From Chelatococcus composti (GTDB taxonomy: Bacteria; Pseudomonadota; Alphaproteobacteria; Rhizobiales; Beijerinckiaceae): DNA of 64,000 bases. The stretch's first letter is position 1. The number at the start of each line of letters is the position of its first letter. This document shows positions 8,444 to 18,100 of this stretch, piece by piece. The stretch covers positions 1 through 64,000 of the forward strand of contig NZ_JACHEH010000001.1 of assembly GCF_014201415.1 (NCBI RefSeq), read 5' to 3'. The notes below the pieces were generated by a model. That model did not search any database. It saw nothing but the letters and a program-made list of their open reading frames with translations, and was not told where the DNA came from. A program made the translations under genes and the position numbers.

Positions 8444-10204
8444 ATGAGCGAGACGATGACCGGCGCCGAAATGGTGGTTCGTGCGCTGCAGGATCAAGGG
8501 GTGGAGTACATCTTCGGTTATCCTGGCGGTGCGGTGCTGCCGATCTATGATGCGCTGTTCCACCAGGACAAAATCCGGCATGTGCTCGTGCGCCACGAGC
8601 AGGGCGCCGTGCATGCGGCCGAGGGCTATGCACGCTCGTCGGGCAAGGTCGGCGTCGTGCTGGTGACGTCGGGCCCCGGCGCGACCAATGCGGTCACCGG
8701 CCTCACCGACGCGCTGATGGATTCGATCCCGATCGTCTGCCTCACCGGCCAGGTGCCGACGCATCTCATCGGTTCGGACGCCTTCCAGGAGGCCGACACC
8801 GTCGGCATCACGCGCCACTGCACGAAGCACAACTATCTCGTCAAGCGCATCGAGGACCTGCCGCGCATTCTGCACGAGGCCTTCTATGTGGCGGCGAACG
8901 GCCGGCCCGGCCCGGTGGTCATCGACCTGCCGAAGGACGTGCAGTTCGCCACCGGCACCTATGTGCGTCCGGCGAGCAACCAGCACAAGACCTATCGCCC
9001 GCAGGTGCAGGGCGACATGGACAAGATCAAGGCTGCCATCGAGCTGATGGCCTCGGCCAGGCGGCCCGTGTTCTACACCGGCGGCGGCGTCATCAACGCC
9101 GGGCCGCAGGCCTCGGCGCTGCTGCGCGAGCTGGTGCGCCTCACGGGCTTCCCCATCACGTCGACGCTCATGGGCCTCGGCGCCTATCCGGCTTCCGATC
9201 CGCAGTTCCTCGGCATGCTGGGGATGCACGGCACCTACGAGGCCAATCTGGCGATGCACGGCTGCGACGTGATGATCGCCATCGGCGCCCGCTTCGACGA
9301 CCGCATCACGGGCCGGCTCGACGCCTTCTCGCCCAACTCGCGCAAGATCCACATCGACATCGACCCCTCGTCGATCAACAAGAACGTCAAGGTCGACATC
9401 GGCATCGTCGGCGACTGCGCCCACGTGCTGGAGGACATGGTGCGCCTGTGGCGCTCCTCGGCGCCGCAGGTGGACAAGGCGGCACTCAAGGCGTGGTGGG
9501 ATGACATCGCCGGCTGGCGGGCCCGCAACTGCCTCGCCTATCGCCAGTCCGGCGACGTCATCAAGCCGCAGTACGCCATCGAGCGGCTCTACGAGCTGAC
9601 GAAGGACCGGGACGTCTACGTCACCACCGAGGTGGGCCAGCACCAGATGTGGGCTGCCCAGTTCTTCAAGTTCGAGGAGCCGAACCGATGGATGACCTCC
9701 GGCGGGCTCGGCACCATGGGCTATGGCCTGCCGGCCGCCATCGGCGCGCAGCTTGCGCATCCGGGCTCGCTCGTCGTCGACATCGCGGGCGAGGCCTCGA
9801 TCCTCATGAACATGCAGGAGATGTCGACCGCCCTGCAGTATCGGCTGCCCATCAAGATCTTCATCCTCAACAACCAGTACATGGGCATGGTGCGCCAGTG
9901 GCAGGAGCTGCTGCACGGCGGCCGCTATTCGGAGAGCTACTCGCATTCGCTGCCCGACTTCGTGAAGCTGGCCGAGGCCTACGGTGCCGTGGGCATCCGC
10001 TGCGAAAAGCCCGACCAGCTTGACGATGCCATTCGCCAGATGATCGACACGCCCCGTCCGGTCATCTTCGACTGCATCGTCGACCAGGCGGAGAACTGCT
10101 TCCCCATGATCCCGTCGGGCAAGGCGCACAACGAGATGATCCTGGGCGACGCGGCCGAGGACATCGGCTCCGTCATCGACGCCAAGGGCAAGATGCTCGT
10201 TTGA
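8444..10204 (+). CDS. ilvB: Acetolactate synthase large (catalytic) subunit IlvB
   Basis: ThDP-dependent condensation of pyruvate with pyruvate or 2-ketobutyrate, the first common step of Val/Leu/Ile synthesis. ATG 8444 follows GGAGAAG and gives 586 residues. The N-terminal ThDP-pyrimidine domain carries FGYPGGAVLPIYDAL and the RHEQGAVHAAEGYAR segment with the catalytic Glu. The FAD-like middle domain includes GARFDDRITGRLDAF. The C-terminal ThDP-binding domain has GGLGTMGYGLPAAIGA and VVDIAGEASILMNMQE...NNQYMGM. The diphosphate motif reads GEAS rather than GDG-S, a variant I recall from other alphaproteobacterial enzymes. Its partner ilvN lies about 1.6 kb downstream. Confidence 0.96.
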   Translation: MSETMTGAEMVVRALQDQGVEYIFGYPGGAVLPIYDALFHQDKIRHVLVRHEQGAVHAAEGYARSSGKVGVVLVTSGPGATNAVTGLTDALMDSIPIVCLTGQVPTHLIGSDAFQEADTVGITRHCTKHNYLVKRIEDLPRILHEAFYVAANGRPGPVVIDLPKDVQFATGTYVRPASNQHKTYRPQVQGDMDKIKAAIELMASARRPVFYTGGGVINAGPQASALLRELVRLTGFPITSTLMGLGAYPASDPQFLGMLGMHGTYEANLAMHGCDVMIAIGARFDDRITGRLDAFSPNSRKIHIDIDPSSINKNVKVDIGIVGDCAHVLEDMVRLWRSSAPQVDKAALKAWWDDIAGWRARNCLAYRQSGDVIKPQYAIERLYELTKDRDVYVTTEVGQHQMWAAQFFKFEEPNRWMTSGGLGTMGYGLPAAIGAQLAHPGSLVVDIAGEASILMNMQEMSTALQYRLPIKIFILNNQYMGMVRQWQELLHGGRYSESYSHSLPDFVKLAEAYGAVGIRCEKPDQLDDAIRQMIDTPRPVIFDCIVDQAENCFPMIPSGKAHNEMILGDAAEDIGSVIDAKGKMLV

Positions 10205-10233
10205 GCGGACGCGCGGGTCGCGGGAGGCGGCAG

Positions 10234-10941
10234 ATGACGATCGGCCTGATCGGCGGCATGAGCTGGGAATCGACTGCGGTCTATTACCGGCTCATCAACG
10301 AGCGGGTCCGCGCCCTGCGCGGGGGCCTGCACTCGGCCGACGTGCTGCTGCATTCCCTCGACTTCGCGCCCATCGCCGAGATGCAGGCGAACGGCGACTG
10401 GGCGGCAGCGGGCGACATCCTGGCGGACAGCGCGGGCCGGCTGGAGCGGGCGGGTGCCGACTGCATCGTGCTGTGCACCAACACGATGCACAAGCTCGCT
10501 GACAGGATCACGTCCGCGACGCGGCTGCCCTTCCTCCACATCGCCGACGTCACCGCGGCGGCGATTCTGGAGAGCCCGTCGCGGCGGCCGCTGCTGCTTG
10601 CGACGCGTTTCACGATGGAGGAGGACTTCTACCGCGAGCGGCTCGCCAGCAGGGGCATCGACGCAATCATCCCCGGTCCGGCGCAGCGCGAGGATGTGCA
10701 TCGCATTATCTACGAGGAGCTGTGCCGCGGCCGGATCGAGCCCGCCTCGAAGCAGCGCTACCTTGACATCGTCGCCGAGGCCGTCGCTGCCGAAGGTGCG
10801 GACGGGGTGATCCTCGGCTGCACGGAAATCACGCTGCTCGTATCGCAGGTCGACTTCGCCATTCCGGTCTTCGACACCACGGCGCTGCACGTGGAGGCTG
10901 CGGTCGCCTTTGCGGAAGCGCAAGAAAGTCGCGCGGCATGA
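10234..10941 (+). CDS. Aspartate/glutamate racemase family amino acid racemase
   Basis: PLP-independent amino acid racemase of the Asp/Glu racemase superfamily, 235 residues from ATG 10234 (RBS GGGAGG). The two catalytic cysteines are visible as LCTNTMHK (Cys ~81) and LGCTEI (Cys ~196), the same motifs as in YgeA-type broad-specificity racemases. The N-terminal GLIGGMSWESTAVYYRLIN is also characteristic. It begins about 30 bases after ilvB, so it may be co-transcribed with it. Substrate is not determinable; aspartate or hydrophobic amino acids are both possible. Confidence 0.88.
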   Translation: MTIGLIGGMSWESTAVYYRLINERVRALRGGLHSADVLLHSLDFAPIAEMQANGDWAAAGDILADSAGRLERAGADCIVLCTNTMHKLADRITSATRLPFLHIADVTAAAILESPSRRPLLLATRFTMEEDFYRERLASRGIDAIIPGPAQREDVHRIIYEELCRGRIEPASKQRYLDIVAEAVAAEGADGVILGCTEITLLVSQVDFAIPVFDTTALHVEAAVAFAEAQESRAA

Positions 10942-11095
10942 CGCCGGTCTGCCATCCGAGGGGGCTGCGCGGCGCCGCGCCGTCGCGGACGGCGAGCCGG
11001 CGGTTTGTGATCGTTCGCCTCACATCGCTTGATTGGACGGGCGCGGGGCGCCGCCCCAGTCTGGGCGCCCCACAGACGAAACCGGACGAAGGCCC

Positions 11096-11788
11096 ATGAA
11101 GCTCGTCATCGCCAACAAGTGCTATTCCTCCTGGTCGCTGCGCCCGTGGCTCCTCATGCGGCACTTTGGAATCGCGTTCGAGGAGGTGCAGGTGCCCTTC
11201 GGCCCCACCTTCGACGATCCGGCGTGGAAGGCACAGATCGCGCGCTATACGCCGGCCGGCAAGGTGCCGGCGCTGGTCGACGGCGACATCACCGTCTGGG
11301 AATCGCTCGCCATCATCGACTATCTGGCTGACACGCACCCCGAGCTGCCCATCTGGCCGCGCGAGCGGGCGGCACGGGCCATGGCCCGTGCCATGGCGGC
11401 GGAGATGCACGCGGGCTTCGCGGCGCTGCGCGGGGCGTGCCCGATGAACCTCGGCAAGAAGTTCCCCGCCAGGGATTATGGCCCTGCGGTCGCGCGGGAC
11501 GTGGTGCGCATCGCCGTCGCCTGGCGCGAGGCGCGGGAGCGCTTCGGCGCTGGCGGCCCCTTCCTGTTTGGCGCGTTTTCGGCGGCCGATGCGATGTACG
11601 CCCCGGTCGTCACGCGCCTGGAGACCTATTCCTTCCCGGTCGATGCGTCGACGCGCGCCTATATGGACGCGATCCTCGACCTTCCCGCCTTCCGCGCATG
11701 GCGCAAGGAGGCGCTGGCGGAGCCATGGATCGTCGCCGAGGACGAGGTGGACGCCGAGCCCATCGCCAATTATCGCAGTAGTGCGTGA
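11096..11788 (+). CDS. Glutathione S-transferase family protein
   Basis: 230 residues from ATG 11096. The N-terminal thioredoxin-fold domain begins KLVIANKCYSSWSLRPWLLMRHFGI, where the S-x-S-L-R-P-W segment is the glutathione-site helix of this bacterial subfamily. GKVPALVDGDITVWESLAIIDYLAD gives the conserved cis-Pro and Glu-Ser that bind the gamma-glutamyl group. An all-helical C-terminal domain follows. Its stop overlaps the upstream end of the ilvN reading frame, so it appears co-transcribed with ilvN. The physiological substrate is unknown. Confidence 0.88.
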   Translation: MKLVIANKCYSSWSLRPWLLMRHFGIAFEEVQVPFGPTFDDPAWKAQIARYTPAGKVPALVDGDITVWESLAIIDYLADTHPELPIWPRERAARAMARAMAAEMHAGFAALRGACPMNLGKKFPARDYGPAVARDVVRIAVAWREARERFGAGGPFLFGAFSAADAMYAPVVTRLETYSFPVDASTRAYMDAILDLPAFRAWRKEALAEPWIVAEDEVDAEPIANYRSSA

Positions 11789-11796
11789 GGACTATC

Positions 11797-12366
11797 ATGC
11801 AGCACGTTCAGCCCCCTTTTGCAGGTCCGCCGATGAAGTCTCACTATTCAGATGCCCCCGCCGCCGAGCCCATCGCCCGCCACACGCTGGCGGTGATCGT
11901 CGACAACGAACCGGGCGTGCTGGCGCGCATCGCGGGCCTGTTCTCCGGCCGTGGCTACAACATCGAGAGCCTCACGGTTTCCGAGACCGAGCACGAGAAG
12001 CATCTCTCGCGCATCACCATCGTGACGACGGGCACGGCCAACGTCATCGAGCAGATCAAGGCGCAGCTCGCGCGCCTGGTGCCTGTGCACCGGGTGAACG
12101 ATCTGACGGTCAGCGGCGACGCGATCGAGCGCGAGCTGGTGCTGGTCAAGGTGGTGGGCAAGGGTGAGACGCGCGTGGAGGCGATGCGCCTCGCGCAGGC
12201 CTTCGGCGCCCGCACTGTCGATGCGACGATGACGTCATTCGTCTTCGAGCTGACGGGCACGAGTGACGAGACGGAGCGCTTCATCAACCTGATGACAGGC
12301 TGCGGGCTGACGGAAGTGGCCCGCACGGGCATCGCGGCCATGGGCCGCGGCGCCGATCCGATGTGA
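11797..12366 (+). CDS. ilvN: Acetolactate synthase small (regulatory) subunit IlvN
   Basis: Activates IlvB and confers valine feedback inhibition. An N-terminal ACT domain begins at HTLAVIVDNEPGVLARIAGLFSGRGYNIESLTV, followed by the C-terminal domain VKVVGKGETRVEAMRLAQAFGARTVDAT. I choose ATG 11797 because GAGG lies seven bases upstream (189 residues). ATG 11833 is an alternative that removes a non-conserved 12-residue start. It follows the GST gene with no gap. Separation from ilvB by two unrelated genes is unusual. Confidence 0.95.
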   Translation: MQHVQPPFAGPPMKSHYSDAPAAEPIARHTLAVIVDNEPGVLARIAGLFSGRGYNIESLTVSETEHEKHLSRITIVTTGTANVIEQIKAQLARLVPVHRVNDLTVSGDAIERELVLVKVVGKGETRVEAMRLAQAFGARTVDATMTSFVFELTGTSDETERFINLMTGCGLTEVARTGIAAMGRGADPM

Positions 12367-12442
12367 GAGCGGGGCGCCGGCCGGGCCGTGGTGCCTGCTG
12401 GCGCCGACGCGGGCAGGGCGCTCGCCGGGCTTCCGGCGTGCG

Positions 12443-12988
12443 CTAGCCGGAAAAGCCGCCGCTCGTGAGGAAGGCGGCTTCCTCCTCCGTCATGGTACGG
12501 CCGAGGATGGGGTTGCGGTGCGGAAAGCGCCCGAAGCGGGCGATGATGTCGCGGTGCTCGACGGCGTGAGGTTGCCCCCGCTTGTCTCCCGCTGCCTCGT
12601 AGAGGGCGACGCAGCGCTCCTGGTCCGCGAGGCTCTCCGAATGCATGAACGGCAGGTAGAAGAAGCCCCGCATCTCGGGCGGCACCTGCCGATCAAAGCC
12701 GTTCGCCAGGGCGCGGTCGGCGATGGTGCGGGCCAGCGCATCCGTTGCGAAGGCGCGCGGCGTGCCGCGGAAGAGATTGCGCGGAAACTGGTCGAGCAGG
12801 ATGAGCAGGGCGAGCGCCCCCTCTGCCGTTTCCTCCCAGCCGCTCACCGCACCGGCTGCGGCCGCCTCATGGGTGGCGAGAAAGCGCTGGCGGATCTCCT
12901 CGTCGAAGGCCTCGTCGCGCGTGAACCACCGTTCGTAGCCCGCGTCCCGCCAGAAGGAGACCACCTCGTCGGCCTTTGCGACAACCAT
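12443..12988 (-). CDS. DUF924 family protein
   Basis: 181 residues starting at the ATG complementary to 12986-12988, with GGGGAG upstream; the frame extends further but without family similarity. The sequence VVSFWRDAGYERWFTRDEAFDEEIRQRF, LILLDQFPRNLFRGTPRAFATDALA, and FFYLPFMHSESLADQERCVALY is characteristic of DUF924, an all-helical TPR-like family of unknown function. The gene opposes the ilv genes and sits between ilvN and ilvC. Confidence 0.9.
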   Translation of the reverse strand: MVVAKADEVVSFWRDAGYERWFTRDEAFDEEIRQRFLATHEAAAAGAVSGWEETAEGALALLILLDQFPRNLFRGTPRAFATDALARTIADRALANGFDRQVPPEMRGFFYLPFMHSESLADQERCVALYEAAGDKRGQPHAVEHRDIIARFGRFPHRNPILGRTMTEEEAAFLTSGGFSG

Positions 12989-13075
12989 GATGCGATCTCC
13001 CCTTCTCGTTGTTTCATATTGCGGACCGTCGGTGCGCGTTTCGGACCGCTCGCCGCCTTGGGCGCCGAATTTTAC

Positions 13076-13104
13076 TTGACCCACAGCCCTTCTCGGGCTT
13101 TACC
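13076..13104 (+). promoter_or_regulatory. Candidate ilvC promoter
   Basis: TTGACC, 17 bases and TTTACC lie about 95 bases upstream of the ilvC ATG, in the spacer shared with the divergent DUF924 gene. The spacer also holds a small AGCCC/GGGCT hairpin. Called by eye; weak evidence. Confidence 0.35.
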
Positions 13105-13139
13105 GCCGTCTCACAAACGTTCCACGACGCGACCCGTGA

Positions 13140-14219
<1,080 letters not shown>

Positions 14220-14234
14220 GGTTCGACTGCCTTG

Positions 14235-14264
14235 CCCGCGTGGCCGCGACGCCGGCCACGCGGG
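14235..14264 (+). terminator. Terminator-like hairpin after ilvC
   Basis: A perfect 12-base-pair stem (CCCGCGTGGCCG / CGGCCACGCGGG) with a six-base loop begins 16 bases after the ilvC stop. No T-run follows, so termination may be rho-assisted or the hairpin may stabilise the 3' end. The convergent DedA gene ends nearby. Confidence 0.55.
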
Positions 14265-14331
14265 TGTGGCGTGCGCAGCGAGGCGCGGGCTGGACAGGCT
14301 CGCGCCTTTGCCGTGTTGACCCCTTGCCGTT

Positions 14332-14847
14332 CTAGAAGAAAGGAAGGGCGAAGGCTCCGGGGGCGAGCAGCACGAAGGCCCACACCATGGCCGAGGCGAT
14401 GTTCGCCATCTGGAACAGGAACTGCGGCATGGCGAAGATGCCGGCAATCAGCGGCACCACTGCCCTGAGCGGCCCGAAGAAGCGGCCGATGAAGATGCCC
14501 CAGGCCCCCCAGCGCATGAAGAAGCTGTGGCCGCGCTCCACCATCTGCGGGCGGCGCGACAGCGGCCACACCCGCGTCGCCGCGTCCTTGAAGTGAAAGC
14601 CGATGAGGTAGGACACCCAATCGCCGAGGCTCGCCCCCGCGGCGGCGCCGAGCCAGACCGGCCAGAATTCGAGGCCGCTGGCGCCGACGAGGGCGCCGAT
14701 GCCGACGAGGATGCCCCAGGCCGGCACAAGCAGCGAGATGAAGGCGAAGGATTCGGCGAAGGCGAGCCCGAAGACGATGGCCGGGGCCCACTCGCCATGA
14801 TCGCGCACGAAGGCCACCGTGCCGGAAACGATATTCTCGAAGGTCAT
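14332..14847 (-). CDS. DedA-family membrane protein
   Basis: 171 residues from the ATG at 14847; the frame is open further upstream but that part is not membrane-like. The DedA (SNARE-associated) pattern includes ESFAFISLLVPAWGILVGIGALVGA, the amphipathic GAAAGASLGDWVSYLIGFHF, and the conserved FIGRFFGPLRAVVPLIAGIFAMPQ with the re-entrant G-x-R-x2-P-x-R-type motif. About four hydrophobic segments are visible. DedA proteins are proposed lipid scramblases/undecaprenyl-phosphate flippases; which lipid applies here is unknown. Confidence 0.88.
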   Translation of the reverse strand: MTFENIVSGTVAFVRDHGEWAPAIVFGLAFAESFAFISLLVPAWGILVGIGALVGASGLEFWPVWLGAAAGASLGDWVSYLIGFHFKDAATRVWPLSRRPQMVERGHSFFMRWGAWGIFIGRFFGPLRAVVPLIAGIFAMPQFLFQMANIASAMVWAFVLLAPGAFALPFF

Positions 14848-15021
14848 CGTGCGCCCGGATGGAAAGAACGGCCCCCTTATGTCGGGTGCAGGCGGTAGAG
14901 TGCAAGAGAAAGAGCGGCGAAAGGCGGTGCCGGGCCGCAGTTGCGTCGCGGAGTGTATCGGGTAACGTCTGCTGCGCCCAACGAAGACAAAGGAATCGGA
15001 GGGGGTCGAGGATGGACGGGA

Positions 15022-15858
15022 ATGCACGCTCCGGCTGAGGTAAGGGGAACGGATACCCCCGCGGTGCGGCTGTCACAGGTGGCGATCACCTTCGCCCTGA
15101 AGGGCGGAGGGACCTATCAGGCCGTGCGCGACATCAATCTCTCCGTTGGTGCCAACGAGTTCGTCGCCATCGTCGGCCCGACGGGTTGCGGCAAGTCGAC
15201 CCTGCTCAACGCCGCAGCCGGGCTGCTCAAGCCGTCGGCTGGCGGAACGGAGATTTTCGGCGAGCGGCTGACGGGCCTCAACGCCCGCGCTGGCTATCTC
15301 TTCCAGCAGGATGCGCTCATGCCCTGGAAGACGGCCGTCGACAACGTGGCTGTGGCGCTGGAGCCCAAGGGCGTGCCGCGCGCCGAGGCGCTCGCGCGCG
15401 GGCGGGAGTGGCTCGGCCGCGTGGGCCTCGCTGCCTTCGCCGACCGCTACCCGCACATGCTCTCCGGCGGTCAGCGCAAGCGCGTCGCCCTGGCGCAAAT
15501 GCTGATCCGCAACCCGCAGATCCTGCTGATGGACGAGCCGTTCGGACCGCTCGACGCCCAGACGCGGCAGATCATGGGCAACCTGCTGCTCGAGCTGTGG
15601 GCGCAGGACCGCAAGGCGGTGATGTTCGTCACGCACGACCTTGAGGAGGCCATCGCGCTGGCCGACCGGGTGGTGGTGATGTCCGCCGGGCCGGCGGCTC
15701 GCATCGTCGGTGATTATCCGGTCTCCCTGCCGCGGCCGCGTGACATCGCCGAGATCCGCCTCGATCCGGCCTTCCATGACATCCACAAGGCCATCTGGGC
15801 GACGCTGCGCGTCGAGGTGCAGAAGGCCTACGCCCAGGGAGAGGGGGGGAAGGCATGA
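15022..15858 (+). CDS. NitT/TauT-family ABC transporter ATP-binding protein
   Basis: 278 residues from ATG 15022. Walker A GPTGCGKST, Q-loop FQQDALMPWKTAVDNV, signature LSGGQRKRVALAQ, Walker B ILLMDEPFGPLD and switch His in FVTHDLEEA are all present. The QDALMPWKT segment is typical of SsuB/TauB/NrtD-type ATPases. It is followed by a permease gene overlapping by four bases and then a binding protein, forming a complete importer. The substrate class may be nitrate, sulfonate, taurine or a thiamine-precursor pyrimidine; sequence alone does not decide. Confidence 0.93.
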   Translation: MHAPAEVRGTDTPAVRLSQVAITFALKGGGTYQAVRDINLSVGANEFVAIVGPTGCGKSTLLNAAAGLLKPSAGGTEIFGERLTGLNARAGYLFQQDALMPWKTAVDNVAVALEPKGVPRAEALARGREWLGRVGLAAFADRYPHMLSGGQRKRVALAQMLIRNPQILLMDEPFGPLDAQTRQIMGNLLLELWAQDRKAVMFVTHDLEEAIALADRVVVMSAGPAARIVGDYPVSLPRPRDIAEIRLDPAFHDIHKAIWATLRVEVQKAYAQGEGGKA

Positions 15859-16652
15859 GACGCGCGCCGCTCATCGCGATGCAGGTCGGCGTCGGGCTCG
15901 CCTTCCTCATCTTGTGGCATCTGCTCACCGCCGTGCCGATGGCCGGCGGCAAGCCGCTGTTCGACCCGTTCTTCTTCTCAACGCCGCTCGATGTCCTCCT
16001 GCGCACGTGGAAGGATCTCGTCTCGGGCGAGCTGTGGTATCACCTCGGCATCACGCTGACTGAGACGGTGCTCGCCTTCGCCTTCGGTGCCATCGGCGGC
16101 ATCGCCTTCGGCTTCCTCTTCGCGCGGCGCGAGATCCTCGCCAATGTGTTCGACCCCTACATCAAGGCGGCGAACGCCCTGCCGCGCGTGGTTCTGGCGC
16201 CGATCTTCGCCCTGTGGTTCGGCCTGGGCATCTGGTCCAAGGTGGCGCTCGGCTTTACGCTCGTCTTCTTCATCGTCTTCTTCAACGTCTACCAGGGCGT
16301 GCGCGAGGTAAGCCCCGTGGTGCTCGCCAATGCCCGCATGCTGGGGATGAACGAACGTCAGCTCCTGCGCCACGTCTACTGGCCGGCGGCGCTGACCTGG
16401 ATGTTCTCGTCGCTCCACACCTCGGTCGGCTTCGCGCTGGTGGGGGCCGTGGTGGGCGAGTATCTCGGCGCTTCGGCGGGGCTCGGCTACAAGATTCACG
16501 AGGCGGAGAGCGTCTTCGACGTCACCGGCGTGTTCTCGGGCATGCTGGTGCTCGCCATCTTCGTCATCGTGATAGACACTTTCGTCACGGCTATCGAGAA
16601 GCGGCTGACCGTCTGGCGGCCAAGCTCCGGTACGGCGACGGCGCAGGGGTAG
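15855..16652 (+). CDS. NitT/TauT-family ABC transporter permease
   Basis: 265 residues with about six transmembrane helices. The coupling-helix region NVYQGVREVSPVVLANARMLGMNERQLLRHVYWPAALTWMFSSLHTSVGFALVGAVVGEYLGASAGLGYKI contains the EAA-like loop typical of SsuC/TauC permeases. The start overlaps the ATPase stop (ATGA), indicating coupled translation. It is the membrane channel of the importer encoded at 15022-17707. Confidence 0.93.
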   Translation: MRRAPLIAMQVGVGLAFLILWHLLTAVPMAGGKPLFDPFFFSTPLDVLLRTWKDLVSGELWYHLGITLTETVLAFAFGAIGGIAFGFLFARREILANVFDPYIKAANALPRVVLAPIFALWFGLGIWSKVALGFTLVFFIVFFNVYQGVREVSPVVLANARMLGMNERQLLRHVYWPAALTWMFSSLHTSVGFALVGAVVGEYLGASAGLGYKIHEAESVFDVTGVFSGMLVLAIFVIVIDTFVTAIEKRLTVWRPSSGTATAQG

Positions 16653-16690
16653 GCGCGTAACAGCAGACAGAACGACGAGGGAGGAAAACA

Positions 16691-17707
16691 ATGACATTCT
16701 GGAAGACGATCGCTGCAGCGGCCCTGATGGCTGTGGCCGGCAGCGCCGCACAGGCGGCGGACCTGGAGAAGCCGAAGCTTACGCTCGGCGTCGGTGGCAA
16801 GCCGCTGCTCTATTACCTGCCGCTGACCATTGCGGAGCGGAAGGGCTTCTTCAAGGAGGAGGGGCTCGACGTCGAGATCAATGATTTCGGCGGCGGCGCC
16901 AAGTCCCTGCAGGCCCTCGTCGGCGGGTCCGTCGATGTCGTGACGGGGGCCTACGAGCACACCATCCGCATGCAGGCGAAGGGCCAAAACATCCGGGCCG
17001 TCATCGAGCTCGGCCGCTTCCCCGGCATCGTGCTGGCGGTGAAGAAGGAGAAGGAAAACGCCATCCGCTCCCCGGCCGACCTTAAGGGCGCCAAGGTCGG
17101 CGTCACGGCGCCGGGCTCGTCCACCAACTTCTTCGTCAACTATCTCATCGCCAAGGCTGGCGGCAATCCGAAGGATGCGGCCTACATTGGCGTCGGCGGC
17201 GGTGCGGGCGCGGTCGCGGCCATGAAGAAGGGCGAGATCGACGCCATTTCGAATCTCGACCCGGTCATCTCCAAGCTCGAGGCGGACGGTGACGTTGTCA
17301 TTCTCGCGGATTCGCGCACGGAGCAGGGGACCAAGGAGATCTTCGGTGGCTCCAACCCGGCCGCGGTGGTCTATCTCAAGCAGGACTTCATCGAGAAGAA
17401 CCCCAAGACGGTGCAGGCCATCGTCAACGCCTTCTACAAGACGCTGAAGTGGCTGGAGACGGCGAGCACCGCCGACATCGTCGCCACCGTGCCGGAGGCC
17501 TACTACCTCGGCGACAAGGAGCTCTACGAGCGGGCCGTTGCCGCTTCGCGCGAGACCTATTCGCGCACGGGCATCATTCCCGAGAGCGGCATGAAGAGCG
17601 CGCTCGACATGCTCGTGCAGTTTGATGAGGAGCTCGCCAAGGCTAACATCGACCTGTCGAAAACCTTCACCGACACCTTCGTGAAGAAGGCAGCCAGCGG
17701 CAGCTGA
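16691..17707 (+). CDS. ABC transporter periplasmic substrate-binding protein (NMT1/SsuA-like)
   Basis: 338 residues. Residues 1-22 form a signal peptide ending AQAAD. The mature part shows the family pattern: GKPLLYYLPLTIAERKGFFKEEGLDVEINDFGGGAKSLQALVGGSVDVVTGAYEHTIRMQAKG, then LKGAKVGVTAPGSSTNFFVNYL. It has a good ribosome site (GAGGGAGG) 38 bases after the permease. Ligand unknown. It does not resemble tungstate or phosphate binders, and pdxY downstream is not close enough to argue for a vitamin ligand. Confidence 0.9.
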   Translation: MTFWKTIAAAALMAVAGSAAQAADLEKPKLTLGVGGKPLLYYLPLTIAERKGFFKEEGLDVEINDFGGGAKSLQALVGGSVDVVTGAYEHTIRMQAKGQNIRAVIELGRFPGIVLAVKKEKENAIRSPADLKGAKVGVTAPGSSTNFFVNYLIAKAGGNPKDAAYIGVGGGAGAVAAMKKGEIDAISNLDPVISKLEADGDVVILADSRTEQGTKEIFGGSNPAAVVYLKQDFIEKNPKTVQAIVNAFYKTLKWLETASTADIVATVPEAYYLGDKELYERAVAASRETYSRTGIIPESGMKSALDMLVQFDEELAKANIDLSKTFTDTFVKKAASGS

Positions 17708-17735
17708 GCCGGCTGCTGCGGGAAAGGAGGCGGCC

Positions 17736-17927
17736 ATGGACGAAGAGAAGTTCAACATGGCGCTGCGCAAGTTCCTGAAGCAGGTGGGCGTCACCTCTCA
17801 GCGCGAGATCGAGCGCGTGGTGCGCGAGGGGGCTGTGCCCGGCGGCCGGCTGAAACTGCGCATGCAGCTCACGGCCGAGGGGGTGCCGCTCAACCATGTC
17901 GTCGAGGAAACGATCGAGCTGAAGTGA
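17736..17927 (+). CDS. Small conserved protein, DUF6494-like
   Basis: 63 residues, no signal peptide or membrane segment. It begins DEEKFNMALRKFLKQVGVTSQREIERVVREG, then a Leu/Met-alternating stretch (LKLRMQLTAEGVPLNHVVEETIELK) suggesting an alpha-beta fold. From memory this matches DUF6494, small proteins of unknown function found in Proteobacteria. An AGGAGG site lies upstream, and it follows the binding-protein gene by 28 bases, so it may belong to the transport operon. Confidence 0.75.
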   Translation: MDEEKFNMALRKFLKQVGVTSQREIERVVREGAVPGGRLKLRMQLTAEGVPLNHVVEETIELK

Positions 17928-17948
17928 GGGCGCCTCGCTGCCTCACCG

Positions 17949-17979
17949 CCGCCGGCCGGGCGGAATCGCCCGCCGGCGG
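17949..17979 (+). terminator. Terminator-like hairpin closing the ABC importer operon
   Basis: CGGGCG-GAAT-CGCCCG forms the top of the stem and CCGCCGG/CCGGCGG the base, with one bulged C. It lies just after the 63-residue gene. No T-run follows. Confidence 0.5.
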
Positions 17980-18100
17980 TGGGCCCGAGCAAGTCAACAG
18001 ACGATCCATCGCGCAGGCGTGGGGCAACCCTCACGCCTTTTCATTTTTCCTCGCCGGCCGGTGCAGCTAAATCGGTGCTCTCCGCTCGGGAGGCATCCGC